Shown here in pieces: positions 1 to 8,194 of a DNA stretch of 35,658 nt. Within the stretch, counting starts at the first letter, position 1. Each line of letters opens with the position of its first letter. The notes under the pieces were generated by a model. The model searched no databases. It saw only the letters and a program-made list of their open reading frames with translations, and was not told the DNA's origin. The translations under genes were made by a program, and so were the position numbers. Source of the DNA: Acidimicrobiia bacterium (GTDB lineage Bacteria; Actinomycetota; Acidimicrobiia; Spongiisociales; Spongiisociaceae). Where the stretch lies: assembly GCA_003229305.1 (NCBI GenBank), contig QIDH01000063.1, forward strand, positions 1 through 35,658, read 5' to 3'.

Positions 1-51
1 ACTCCGCTGTCCTTTGTGGACGTGTGGGTTCGAATCCCACCCCGGGCACCA
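1..51 (+). tRNA. tRNA-Leu, 3' part (5' half outside window)
   Basis: The window opens inside a class II tRNA. A long variable arm is visible (GTCC-loop-GGAC, about 10-22), then a perfect T arm (GTGGG, TTCGAAT loop, CCCAC), the 3' acceptor strand CCCGGGC, discriminator A and an encoded CCA. A long variable arm limits the choice to Leu, Ser or Tyr. An acceptor ending in CCCGGGC implies a 5' GCCCGGG start, which fits bacterial tRNA-Leu and not tRNA-Ser, which usually begins with GGA. The anticodon lies upstream of the window, so the isoacceptor cannot be named. Confidence 0.85.
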
Positions 52-84
52 AGAAAGGCCGCCACGGCGAGCAGGCGCTTGACA

Positions 85-360
85 TTATGCCGCTGAGGAC
101 GCAACCGATGGAACAGGCGTCATGCAATGCATTCCGCCTACCCTGACCCAATGGTCTGCGTAGTCGCGGTGGGGCCCGTCGATCGTGAACATCTCGTCGA
201 TCAACATCGCCGTCGTCGTCGTGTCTGGCACATACGACGGCAAGTTCAGGTCTTCGCGCCTGATCTGAGCCCGTAGTTGGGTGACCATATTGTCTATATC
301 GGCACAGACAGCCTTGCCCTGAGCAGTCCTGGGTCTCTGCACGGTCGGTGTCGCCGCCAT
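85..360 (-). CDS. Small hypothetical protein (91 aa)
   Basis: This 91-residue frame fills the space between the tRNA and the divergent response-regulator gene. I do not recognise a family. The sequence has a normal amino-acid mix, with a polar N-terminus, a helical stretch around residues 22-37, a run of four Thr near residues 47-50 and a His/Trp/Met-containing C-terminus. It does not have the Arg/Ser-rich look of most antisense frames here. There is no signal peptide or membrane segment. The ATG lies 60 nt from the divergent start at 420, and I see no good Shine-Dalgarno. It may be a real small gene or a chance frame. Confidence 0.35.
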   Translation of the reverse strand: MAATPTVQRPRTAQGKAVCADIDNMVTQLRAQIRREDLNLPSYVPDTTTTAMLIDEMFTIDGPHRDYADHWVRVGGMHCMTPVPSVASSAA

Positions 361-419
361 GGGCCCCGTTCGGTTCTTTATGTTCTCTAGACGGGGTGAG
401 ACGGTACCGTTTGGTCGAT

Positions 420-1097
420 ATGCGCATTCTGGTGGTAGAAGACGAGGTCGAACTGGCCGACGCGGTCCAGCGTGGTCTGCAACGTGAGGGCTACGCCGTG
501 GACGTCGCGTATGGAGGTGACGAGGGGCTCGACAAGATCTCCTACACCAGCTACGACCTGATCTGCCTTGACCTCAACTTGCCTGGTACCGACGGCCGAG
601 AAATCGCAAGACAGGTGCGAGACGGACTGGGATTTGGTGACGAGCCGCCTCGAATTCTCATGCTGACCGCCCGCGATTCGCTCGATGACCGGGTTGCTGG
701 TTTGGACGATGGCGCAGACGACTACTTGGTAAAGCCCTTCCAGTTCGCCGAATTGGCAGCGCGCGTTAGAGCTCTCCTGCGAAGGGATGCCGGCCGGTCT
801 GGAGCGATATTGACGGTCGGCGGTCTGGAACTGGACGCAGCTCGCCACAGGGCCACCCGTCATGGCCGCCCCCTGGACCTGACTGCCAAGGAGTTCGCTC
901 TCCTGCGGTACCTGATGCTGCATTCAGGCCAGGTATTGGCAGCCGAACGGCTACTTGAACACGTTTGGGATGAGCACGCAGACCCGTTCACCAACACAGT
1001 GAGAGTGACCGTCTCCAATCTGAGACGCAAACTCGGTTCCGCCCAACCCATCGAAACCGTGGTCGGCAGCGGCTATCGGCTGGGAGAGGCCGGGTGA
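420..1097 (+). CDS. OmpR/PhoB-family response regulator
   Basis: This is a cytoplasmic two-component response regulator of 225 residues, normal for the OmpR class. The receiver domain (about 1-115) has the acidic pocket (E7, D8), the phospho-acceptor D51, the switch Thr (T83 in MLTARD) and the conserved K105 in the LVKPF motif. A winged-helix DNA-binding domain follows (about 130-223), with LTAKEFALL and the VRVTVSNLRRKL recognition region. An in-frame start 72 nt upstream exists, but family alignment places the true N-terminus at MRILVVED. It overlaps the sensor kinase gene by one base (TGATG). It heads the operon running to 6173, so its target may be that operon itself (inference). Confidence 0.95.
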   Translation: MRILVVEDEVELADAVQRGLQREGYAVDVAYGGDEGLDKISYTSYDLICLDLNLPGTDGREIARQVRDGLGFGDEPPRILMLTARDSLDDRVAGLDDGADDYLVKPFQFAELAARVRALLRRDAGRSGAILTVGGLELDAARHRATRHGRPLDLTAKEFALLRYLMLHSGQVLAAERLLEHVWDEHADPFTNTVRVTVSNLRRKLGSAQPIETVVGSGYRLGEAG

Positions 1098-2296
1098 TGC
1101 GCCAGTTTCTGAGATCGATCAGGGTGCGGATCGCGGTGGTCTATTCGGCCATCGTCTTCGGCCTGAGCGCGGTGGCCCTTGGTGGCGTCTATATGGCTCT
1201 CAAGAGCCAACTCTCCTCAGACCCGGTCACCAGGGATCTGCTGGTGCAGCGGGTCACCGACATCCCCGGCCCGTTAATCGCGGTTGAGCAGGCGGTTGTC
1301 CGCCAGACATTCGTGAGTGTGGAGCGGCTCGTGAACGCCAACACCCTCGAGCGGCTACAAGACATTTCGATCATCATCCTCGTAGGCCTGTTTCCGATGG
1401 CCGTCGTGATCGGCTGGCTGGTGGCCGGCAGGGCCCTCCAGCCGATAGGGCGTATCACCAGGGTGGCCAGAGAAATTCAGGCGACCGATCTGACGAGACG
1501 CATCCGCCTGGTTGGCCCTGACGACGAACTCAAGAACCTTGCCGAAACTTTCGATGACATGCTTGATCGCATCGAGGCTGGAGCGCAAGCGCAGCAGGCA
1601 TTCATCCAAGAGACCTCCCACGAGCTGCGCAACCCGCTGGCGATCATGGCAACCAACCTCGATGTCGCGCTCAGCCAGAATGATCCCGCTGAACTCCGGC
1701 AAGCCGCTGGGGTGGTCAGAAGATCGATCGATCGAATATCGCACACTGTCGATGACCTCCTCACCTTTGGTCGAAACGAGACGCCCATAAGGAGAGCTAT
1801 CACGGTGGAGGTCTCCGAATTGATTGATACGACGGCTGCCGAGTTCAAGGTCTCGGCCGAAGCGAGGCAGATCGATCTCCTCGTCTCGGTACCGCCCGGT
1901 CTGACCGTGTTCGCCGATCAGGCGGCTCTCCGCAGAGCCTTTGAGAATCTGGCAGGCAACGCCGTGCGTCTGGCCCCGCTCGCCTCGACGATCCGACTGT
2001 CGGCCGGGACTCAGGATGGGTGGGTGTGGCTCGCCGTGGCGGACGAGGGCCCAGGTATCGCTGAGCGGCAGCGGCGTCTCGTGTGGCAGCGCCACTGGAG
2101 AGGCGAGGGCGCCTCGGGAACCTCGCGAGGCGGGTTGGGCCTAGCGGTGGTGAGGCAGGTCGCGGAAGGTCACGGCGGCGAGGCGCAGCTCTATTCGGAA
2201 GAAGGGATCGGCTCGACCTTCGTGATCTGGCTTCCAACAGATCGACCCCCAGGATCGCCGGTCCCGACAATGAACCCGGTGAAGGCCGTTCCTTAG
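1097..2296 (+). CDS. Sensor histidine kinase (HAMP-HisKA-HATPase)
   Basis: This inner-membrane sensor kinase (399 aa) is the partner of the regulator just upstream. A first membrane helix lies at about 11-33, a short extracytoplasmic sensor loop of about 55 residues follows, then a second helix (about 90-110), HAMP (about 111-165), HisKA with the phospho-His in SHELRNP (near 175), and the ATP-binding domain with N box (ENLAGNAVRL, near 283-292), DEGPGI (near 316-321) and GGLGL (near 345-349). The last 25 residues are a low-complexity Pro-rich tail. ATG at 1097 is preferred over GTG at 1094, because the upstream AGAGG is 7 nt from the ATG but only 4 nt from the GTG. The sensed signal is unknown. 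Confidence 0.94.
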   Translation: MRQFLRSIRVRIAVVYSAIVFGLSAVALGGVYMALKSQLSSDPVTRDLLVQRVTDIPGPLIAVEQAVVRQTFVSVERLVNANTLERLQDISIIILVGLFPMAVVIGWLVAGRALQPIGRITRVAREIQATDLTRRIRLVGPDDELKNLAETFDDMLDRIEAGAQAQQAFIQETSHELRNPLAIMATNLDVALSQNDPAELRQAAGVVRRSIDRISHTVDDLLTFGRNETPIRRAITVEVSELIDTTAAEFKVSAEARQIDLLVSVPPGLTVFADQAALRRAFENLAGNAVRLAPLASTIRLSAGTQDGWVWLAVADEGPGIAERQRRLVWQRHWRGEGASGTSRGGLGLAVVRQVAEGHGGEAQLYSEEGIGSTFVIWLPTDRPPGSPVPTMNPVKAVP

Positions 2297-2348
2297 ACCC
2301 ACGGCGGGATTTATTCGGGCTTCACATCGGTTGGCTTAGGGTGCTGGG

Positions 2349-3221
2349 ATGGAAGTGGAGCATGGTGTGAGTGAAGCGGGCGTTGGCGGCTCGAATCTGA
2401 CGGCTGCCTACCGTTCACTCCCGCCGAACCCTCCTGTTGACAACAGTAATCAGAACCAGGTTGAGCACGCCGCCGAGTTACCCCCTCCCGATCTCCCTCC
2501 CTCCCGTTATTCCCGGGTGCGGACGGTAACCGGCGGCGTGCTGACCCTGGCCTCGGTTGCGGTCATGGTCGGTCTTGTCTGGTGGGCGATCGGGCGGGAA
2601 GACCGGACAGAGAGAGCTCAGGCGATCCAAGACACGACTCCTTCCTCGGTCTCCCCTGATGTCGAGAATCCGGACCGGCGAGTTCTGCCAGGGGGCGCGG
2701 ACGATGAGTTCTTCGCGGATCCCGATGGTTTTTTCGACCGCTTTCGGGAGGAGTTTCCGGAGGGGCTCACCGATGAAGATCCCCTGCATCCGCCAGGTGG
2801 CGAGTTTGGGTTCTCGGTCCCTGACGGACAATTCGACGGTGGCCTAGGCGGTCGTTTCGAGCGACTCCAGGAAGAGCTCGATTCGATGGGAATCCCCTCC
2901 CTTGATCTCGTGCTCCCTGATGACGCCATCGTGCGAGGATTCTCCTTTTCGTCTATTGGCGAGGGGGACGATCGGACCCTCGGCTTGACGGTCACCTTCG
3001 AGCTGGACGGAATTCGATCTCGCCTGACCGCATCGAGTTCGGGCGAAATTGGCGAAGGTACGCCGGTAGACCTGGACGGTACGCCCGGGATTCTCGACGA
3101 GTCTGGCCGGCTGGCCTGGAAGGCAGGTGGAGGCACGATCACCCTCACCCTTGAGAGTCAGGCCCTTGATGAGGAGGCTCTCATCGTGCTCGCAATCGAG
3201 ATAGAAAGGGCAATGCGATGA
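2349..3221 (+). CDS. Single-pass membrane protein of unknown function
   Basis: I recognise no family. The 290 residues form a Pro/Asn-rich cytoplasmic N-terminus (1-55), one hydrophobic helix (about 61-81), an acidic linker (about 100-160) and a compact beta-rich C-terminal domain (about 165-290) with alternating hydrophobic strands. The final ATGA overlaps the MoxR gene start, so it is probably translated together with MoxR. The acidic, presumably extracytoplasmic part next to MoxR, DUF58 and VWA partners suggests a client or accessory of that complex (inference). GTG at 2367, preceded by GTGGAG, is an equally plausible start that would trim six residues. There is a 52-nt gap to the kinase gene, the only real gap in this operon. 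Confidence 0.8.
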   Translation: MEVEHGVSEAGVGGSNLTAAYRSLPPNPPVDNSNQNQVEHAAELPPPDLPPSRYSRVRTVTGGVLTLASVAVMVGLVWWAIGREDRTERAQAIQDTTPSSVSPDVENPDRRVLPGGADDEFFADPDGFFDRFREEFPEGLTDEDPLHPPGGEFGFSVPDGQFDGGLGGRFERLQEELDSMGIPSLDLVLPDDAIVRGFSFSSIGEGDDRTLGLTVTFELDGIRSRLTASSSGEIGEGTPVDLDGTPGILDESGRLAWKAGGGTITLTLESQALDEEALIVLAIEIERAMR

Positions 3222-4330
3222 ACTCTGCACAGCGAATCGAGCATGCGCTATTCGAGGTTCGCAGGGTCATAGTCGGTCAGGCGCGACTGCTCGAGCGGGT
3301 GATGGTATGTGTGCTCGCCAGAGGCCATGCCTTGCTCGAGGGTGTCCCTGGGATCGGTAAGACTCTGACGGTACGCACCATCGCGGATGTGCTTGGAGGT
3401 TCGTTCAGCCGGATCCAGTTCACCCCAGACCTGATCCCGGCCGACATCGTAGGGACTAGGATCTACCGCGCCTCGACCGAGTCGTTCGACATCGAGGTCG
3501 GCCCTATCTTGGCCAATTTCGTGCTGGCCGACGAGATAAACCGTGCCCCCGCCAAGGTCCAGTCTGCCTTGTTGGAGGCGATGGGCGAGCGGCAGGTCAC
3601 GATCGGCGGCACGACGTTCGACGCTCCTTCCCCGTTCATCGTTTTGGCGACGCAGAACCCGATCGAGTCGGAAGGCGTTTATCCGCTGCCCGAAGCCCAG
3701 CGCGATCGGTTCCTCATGAGGATTCCCGTCGACTACCCATCGGCCGCCGAGGAGAGGGCGATAGTCGCTCGGATGCATCGCATGGCTCCGAAGGCCTCCA
3801 GACTCTTCGAATCCGAGGACATCAAAGCTCTCCAGGAGGAGGCGGACGGTGTATACGTCGACGAAAACGTTTCCGACTACGCCGTTCGAGTTGTGTTGGC
3901 GACTCGCAACCCGGCGCTCGTCGGCCTTGATGAGTTCGTGGGTGCTCTGGCGTACGGTGCCAGCCCGCGGGCGAGCATTGGCCTGGTTCAGGCCGGTAAG
4001 GCCCTCGCCCTCATGCGGGGACGCCGATACGTGATTCCTCAGGACGTGTACGACGTCTCGTACGACGTGCTGAACCACCGGTTGGTGCCATCTTTGGACG
4101 CCTTGGCAGACGGCGTGTCTTCTGATGAGGTGCTCGTCGCCATTCTCAAGACGGTCACCGCCCCGAAGGTGACCACTATTGACCGGGGTCCGTCGATCGC
4201 CACAAATCCCGATCCAGTTTCAACGGCTTCTCCCTCCACCCCGGAGGAGCCAGAGTCCATCGACCCGTCGCAGGATGGCGACGAGCCACACGAGGCAGGT
4301 GAGTCGGAACCCGATGAGGTTCCGGCATGA
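3218..4330 (+). CDS. MoxR-family AAA+ ATPase
   Basis: MoxR ATPases are chaperone-like AAA+ proteins that act with VWA-domain partners in assembly or maturation of envelope proteins and complexes. The 370-residue product shows Walker A (GVPGIGKT, 42-49), Walker B (VLADEI, about 102-107), the MoxR signature APAKVQSALLEAMGERQVT, sensor 1 (ATQNP) and the C-terminal lid up to about 320. The remaining 50 residues are an acidic, Pro/Glu/Asp-rich tail that the core family lacks. ATGA overlaps join it to the genes on both sides. Together with the DUF58 and VWA genes this is the standard MoxR-DUF58-VWA trio, here headed by a two-component system. Confidence 0.95.
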   Translation: MNSAQRIEHALFEVRRVIVGQARLLERVMVCVLARGHALLEGVPGIGKTLTVRTIADVLGGSFSRIQFTPDLIPADIVGTRIYRASTESFDIEVGPILANFVLADEINRAPAKVQSALLEAMGERQVTIGGTTFDAPSPFIVLATQNPIESEGVYPLPEAQRDRFLMRIPVDYPSAAEERAIVARMHRMAPKASRLFESEDIKALQEEADGVYVDENVSDYAVRVVLATRNPALVGLDEFVGALAYGASPRASIGLVQAGKALALMRGRRYVIPQDVYDVSYDVLNHRLVPSLDALADGVSSDEVLVAILKTVTAPKVTTIDRGPSIATNPDPVSTASPSTPEEPESIDPSQDGDEPHEAGESEPDEVPA

Positions 4331-5208
4331 CAACAACTAAGCCGGCCCTGCTCCGTCGGCTCGAGTTGACCGTTCTGCGGCGGGTCGACGGACTTCTACA
4401 GGGAGACTACCGAGGATTGTTCCCGGCCCTCGGATCAGTTCCGGCTGACGCCAGGCCATACGTGCCGGGAGACGACCCTCGGCGGATCGACTGGACCGTG
4501 ACGGCCAGGACCCAGGAACCCCATGTTCGCGACACAGAGGCGGACCGGGAGCTCGAGGTGACCATGGTTGTGGACCTGAGCTCATCGATGTCGTTCGGGA
4601 CAGCTCTGGCCGAAAAGCGCGATGTTGCATTGGAGATCGCCGGGGCGATCAGTCTGATCGCCCAGCGGTCAGGCAACAGGGTGGGCGGAGTCGGGCTGAG
4701 CGATCGGCTGCGGTGGGTCCCGCCAGAGCGTGGGCCGGCCGCAACCTATCGACTGGCAAAAATGTGGGATGAGGCCCCGAGAAGTGGGCAGGTTGCCGAG
4801 TTGTCAGACGTCATCCGAAGGGCTTCGAGGCTCGCCAGAAGACGTGGGTTCGTGGTCGTGGTCTCCGACTTCATGGACGACAGCGTTTGGCCAAGGGAAC
4901 TGCGTGCTCTGGCCGCCAGGCACACGGTCCTGGCCGTCGAGATCATCGACCCTCGCGAACTCGAATTGCCTGCGGTTGGGGTGCTCGGGGTGGTCGATCC
5001 CGAGACCGGAAAGACCAGGAACGTCGACACCGGTTCTGCGAAGCTCCGCCAGCGGTACGCGCAAGGAGCCGCTGAGCAAAGGGCCGACATTGCGGACGCG
5101 ATATCGAGGGCCGGTGCCGACCACCTGAGGCTTCGAACTGACGAGGATTGGGTGAGGGCGCTCGCCGACCATCTTCTGAAGCGCCGATCGGCCAGACGCC
5201 GCGCGTGA
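4327..5208 (+). CDS. DUF58 domain protein (VWA-like fold)
   Basis: DUF58 proteins are soluble partners of MoxR ATPases with a degenerate von Willebrand A fold. Diagnostic features in this 293-residue protein are the block RPYVPGDDPRRIDWTVTAR (about 43-61), which is the family signature, and the MIDAS-like DLSSSMS (83-89). The C-terminus is Arg-rich. It overlaps MoxR upstream (ATGA) and the VWA gene downstream (GTGA). It probably forms a complex with the flanking gene products near the membrane; substrate unknown. Confidence 0.94.
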   Translation: MTTTKPALLRRLELTVLRRVDGLLQGDYRGLFPALGSVPADARPYVPGDDPRRIDWTVTARTQEPHVRDTEADRELEVTMVVDLSSSMSFGTALAEKRDVALEIAGAISLIAQRSGNRVGGVGLSDRLRWVPPERGPAATYRLAKMWDEAPRSGQVAELSDVIRRASRLARRRGFVVVVSDFMDDSVWPRELRALAARHTVLAVEIIDPRELELPAVGVLGVVDPETGKTRNVDTGSAKLRQRYAQGAAEQRADIADAISRAGADHLRLRTDEDWVRALADHLLKRRSARRRA

Positions 5209-6173
5209 GTTTCCTCGCAGCCGCTCGTCTGTGGCTACTCGTTTTCCCGGCCGGGTTGCTCGCCGTATATTTCTTCACCAGGCGGCGGGTCAATTCTCAT
5301 GCCGTGCGCTTCACCAACCTCGACCTGCTCGACAAGGTCGCACCTGATAGGCCAGGGTTTCGGCGTCACATTCCGATCGCCCTGCTGACGGCGGCCATAG
5401 CCCTATTGGCGGTGGCCGCGGCACGGCCGGTTACGACGATCCTGGTTCCATCCGAACAGGCGACGGTCATGCTCCTCATCGACACTTCGATTTCGATGGA
5501 CGCAGGCGACGTGCCCCCCACCCGCCTGGATGCGGCGAAAGAGTCAGCCCTCGATTTCATTGCCGACGTTCCCGAGGAGGTGAGGATCGGCTTGATCTCG
5601 TTCTCCGGTACCGTTCGATTGCAGTCGTCACCCACCCGTGATCGCGCCGAGACTGCCGCAGCCATCCGTTCCATGGAGCTGGGTGAAGGCACCGCCATCG
5701 GTGATGCAATCTTCGAGGCGATGAGGGTCATCGACGTGGACGCCCAACAGCTCGCCGAGGAGGGTTCTCTGTTGGTCGATGGCCCTCCGCCGGCCACCGT
5801 ATTAGTTCTATCAGATGGGGTCACGACCGTCGGCCGTCCGGATCAGGCCGCGGTGGACGTCGCCGTTGAGAGAAACATTCCCGTCTCGACCATCAGTTTC
5901 GGGACCAGCGCCGGGTCGGTCACCTACCAGGGTGAGCGAATCCCGGTCCCTGTGAACAACGAGGGCCTCAAAGCGGTCGCAGAACAAACCGGCGGTGAGT
6001 TCTTCGATGCGGATTCGGCCGAAGATCTCCAGCAGGTGTTCGACGCACTCGGTTCCCAGGTGGGAAGGGTGGAGGAGTCTCGGGAAGTCGCCGACCTGTT
6101 CGGAATAGCCGCCCTGGTAATCGCCTCCCTCGCCGCGGCAGCCAGCCTGATGTGGTCCTCCCGAATCTCCTGA
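5205..6173 (+). CDS. VWA-domain membrane protein (BatA-like)
   Basis: This 322-residue protein is a membrane-anchored von Willebrand A protein of the kind paired with MoxR and DUF58. It has two N-terminal membrane helices (about 8-24 and 56-74), a periplasm/exterior-facing VWA domain with an intact MIDAS (DTSIS at 93-97, a Thr in the middle and LSDG later), and a C-terminal membrane helix (about 295-318). I place the start at GTG 5205, which gives a GTGA overlap with DUF58. An earlier in-frame start at 5148 would add 19 residues that merely translate the DUF58 C-terminus in another frame. It is the last gene of the operon. Confidence 0.93.
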   Translation: MSFLAAARLWLLVFPAGLLAVYFFTRRRVNSHAVRFTNLDLLDKVAPDRPGFRRHIPIALLTAAIALLAVAAARPVTTILVPSEQATVMLLIDTSISMDAGDVPPTRLDAAKESALDFIADVPEEVRIGLISFSGTVRLQSSPTRDRAETAAAIRSMELGEGTAIGDAIFEAMRVIDVDAQQLAEEGSLLVDGPPPATVLVLSDGVTTVGRPDQAAVDVAVERNIPVSTISFGTSAGSVTYQGERIPVPVNNEGLKAVAEQTGGEFFDADSAEDLQQVFDALGSQVGRVEESREVADLFGIAALVIASLAAAASLMWSSRIS

Positions 6174-6202
6174 GGAGCGGGCGTCAGGTCCTTGGTAGCT
6201 CG

Positions 6203-7396
6203 TCAGCCGGCCGCGATGGCCGCGAGGGGAGCGACTGCCTGGTCGAGTTCTTCGGTCGTGTTGTAGTAGTGGGGCGACATGCGGACGAGGTCTGGCAACC
6301 GGCGGCGGGACGCATCCACCAGAGTAGATGCGGGCGTTGTAACGCTGGAGTTGATACCAGTGCTCGATAGCGCTTCCTGGACGGCGCCAGCTGCTACACC
6401 GGCGACGGTGAAGGTGACGATGCCGGCCTTGGCGAGGCCTAGATCATGGCAAGTCACTCCATCCACTCTGGCGAGCCGTGCCCTGAGCTCTTCTGCCAGC
6501 CAACCGACCCTTCTCTCGATGCGCTCGAGACCGAATCCCAGGGCGTAGCGGGCGGCAACTCCTAGGCCGCGGACAGCGGCATAGTTGAATTCCCAGTTCT
6601 CATAGCGGCGTACGTCTGGACGAATCTCGATTCTGTCGAGAGATGTCCAGGTCGCAGCATTGAGGTCGAGAACGGGTGGTTCGGTGGTGTCGAGAATCGA
6701 TGGCTTTGCGTATAGGAACCCTGTGCCTCTCGGACCGCGCAGGAATTTGCGACCGGTGGCGGACAGAAAATCACACCCGAGCGCCGCTACGTCCAGGTCC
6801 ATCTGTCCGACCGACTGGCAGGCGTCCAGAAGGTATGGAACGCCCGCATCCTTGGCTACGCGCCCGATCTCTGCTGCGGGGTTGATCAGGCCACCATTGG
6901 TCGGGACATGCGTGATGGCAATCAGCCGCACCCGATCGTCGATCATGTTCGCCAACGTTGCAGCAGAGGTTGCACCGGTTTCGTCTGAAGGGATCGGCTC
7001 GATCGAGATGTCGACATTGCGGCGAACCCTGAGGAACTCTATGTAGTTCGAGGCGTATTCGGCCTCGCTCGTCAGAATGCGATCCCCATCTTGGAAGCGG
7101 AAGGAGTTGAAGGCGAGTTGCCACGCTTCAGTGGCGTTCGACATCAAGGCGATGTCGTTTGGCCGGGCCCCGATCAGGTCGGCGAGAGCCGCATACGTGT
7201 CCGCGAGTTGGTCTGCCCTCTCCGTCGCCAGCTCATAACCGCCCGACAAAGCCTCCGCTTTCAGGTAGTCGACCTGGGCCTCCACAACCTGGCGGGGTGG
7301 GAGGGATGATCCCGCGTTGTTCAAGTGGACGACATCTCGGCATCCCGGCGTGTCTGCCCTCGCACGGTCGACATCGATGCCAGAGGAGTCGGACAC
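6203..7396 (-). CDS. Class V aminotransferase-fold PLP enzyme
   Basis: This is a PLP enzyme of the cysteine desulfurase / isopenicillin N epimerase / EgtE fold-type I group, 397 residues. The Schiff-base lysine is K217 in SATGRKFLRGPRGTGFLY, D191 pairs with the pyridine nitrogen (LLDACQS) and H163 stacks on the ring. The C-terminal RMSPHYYNTTEELD block is standard for this family. It lacks the desulfurase catalytic Cys loop I would expect for IscS, and the motif set is not that of a classical kynureninase. It starts at GTG, 6 nt after the cyclase gene, so the two are co-transcribed. The linked hydrolase suggests a small catabolic unit acting on an amino acid or N-formyl/amide derivative; the substrate is not predictable. 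Confidence 0.88.
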   Translation of the reverse strand: MSDSSGIDVDRARADTPGCRDVVHLNNAGSSLPPRQVVEAQVDYLKAEALSGGYELATERADQLADTYAALADLIGARPNDIALMSNATEAWQLAFNSFRFQDGDRILTSEAEYASNYIEFLRVRRNVDISIEPIPSDETGATSAATLANMIDDRVRLIAITHVPTNGGLINPAAEIGRVAKDAGVPYLLDACQSVGQMDLDVAALGCDFLSATGRKFLRGPRGTGFLYAKPSILDTTEPPVLDLNAATWTSLDRIEIRPDVRRYENWEFNYAAVRGLGVAARYALGFGLERIERRVGWLAEELRARLARVDGVTCHDLGLAKAGIVTFTVAGVAAGAVQEALSSTGINSSVTTPASTLVDASRRRLPDLVRMSPHYYNTTEELDQAVAPLAAIAAG

Positions 7397-7402
7397 TGGA
7401 AA

Positions 7403-8056
7403 TCAGACCACCGCGTATGCGCGGACCGGAAAGGTGCCCATGCCTGTGATTTTGGGAGGTGTGGCGCTGAAGGTGAATCCAGCCTGGGGTAGGAGCTCCA
7501 AGTTGGTCAGGTGCTCCACGATCAGGATGCCGGCGCCGAGCAGGTCGCTGTGGGCGGCTCTGTCGCCGGCCCGCATGTCGTCGATGTTTAGCGAGTCGAT
7601 GCCGACCAGGCGAGGGCCGATTTGGAGGATCGCGGCCAAGGCATCAGGTCCGATGAACGGATGGCCGGACAGGTAGGCATCCGTGCCCCAGTGGCGAGAC
7701 CAGTCCGTGCGAATGAGAAGCGCCCCATCAGTAGCTCCCGCGGCGTCGTCGAATACCGAGGCTGGGATCTCGGCGCCCCAGTCGGTCGCATCGACCATCA
7801 CACCATCGAGGTTGGCGAGTTGATCGAGAGGAACCTCTGCGAGGTCGGCCATGTCGGCGTGGCGGTGGCTTGGCACGTCCAGATAGGTCCCGGTGTTGGC
7901 GACCATATCGATTCGCCCTATCTGAAATGTCGTCCCGTCCGCATAGTGGGCGGCGGACTCTTCGCGAGAAATATGGTCGGTGATGGTCGGTCCCGGTAGG
8001 CCGGGGAACGTCACCATGCCGTCTGAGATGGTGTGGCTGAGATCGATCAGAGTCAT
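7403..8056 (-). CDS. Cyclase-family hydrolase (kynurenine formamidase-like)
   Basis: This is a 217-residue member of the cyclase / kynurenine-formamidase / isatin-hydrolase superfamily, whose members are usually Mn/Zn amidohydrolases. The N-terminus LIDLSHTISDGMVTFPG and the GIDSLNIDD and LLGAGILIVEHLTNL blocks are typical. The metal motif that normally reads HxGTHxD-x-P-x-H reads NTGTYLDVPSHRH here (about 54-66), so two usual His ligands are Asn and Tyr, while Asp and the later His remain. It may belong to a divergent subfamily with altered metal binding. A TAGGTT hexamer lies 7 nt before the ATG, so the message may be leaderless. It is the first gene of a pair with the aminotransferase. Confidence 0.88.
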   Translation of the reverse strand: MTLIDLSHTISDGMVTFPGLPGPTITDHISREESAAHYADGTTFQIGRIDMVANTGTYLDVPSHRHADMADLAEVPLDQLANLDGVMVDATDWGAEIPASVFDDAAGATDGALLIRTDWSRHWGTDAYLSGHPFIGPDALAAILQIGPRLVGIDSLNIDDMRAGDRAAHSDLLGAGILIVEHLTNLELLPQAGFTFSATPPKITGMGTFPVRAYAVV

Positions 8057-8081
8057 TTCCGAAAACCTACTACCTGCGTTG

Positions 8082-8155
8082 CCGCGGTTCGCTAGTGGTT
8101 CAGTGAACCTGACCTACTGCCCGCGGTTCGGGCCAACCCGGCATACCACTAGCCT
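8082..8155. promoter_or_regulatory. Repeat-rich intergenic control region of aceE and the cyclase pair
   Basis: The 138-nt divergent spacer holds nested repeats. CCGCGGTTCG occurs as a direct repeat at 8082-8091 and 8121-8130. GCTAGTGG (8091-8098) is inverted as CCACTAGC (8146-8153). GGTTCAGTGAACC (8097-8109) is a perfect palindrome around one base. A TAGCCT hexamer (8150-8155) could be the aceE -10 element. The arrangement suggests binding sites for one or more regulators between two divergent promoters. No regulator is identified. Confidence 0.45.
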
Positions 8156-8194
8156 GATTGCCGCCACAAGGTCGGCTCCGAGGGGAAGATTTTC

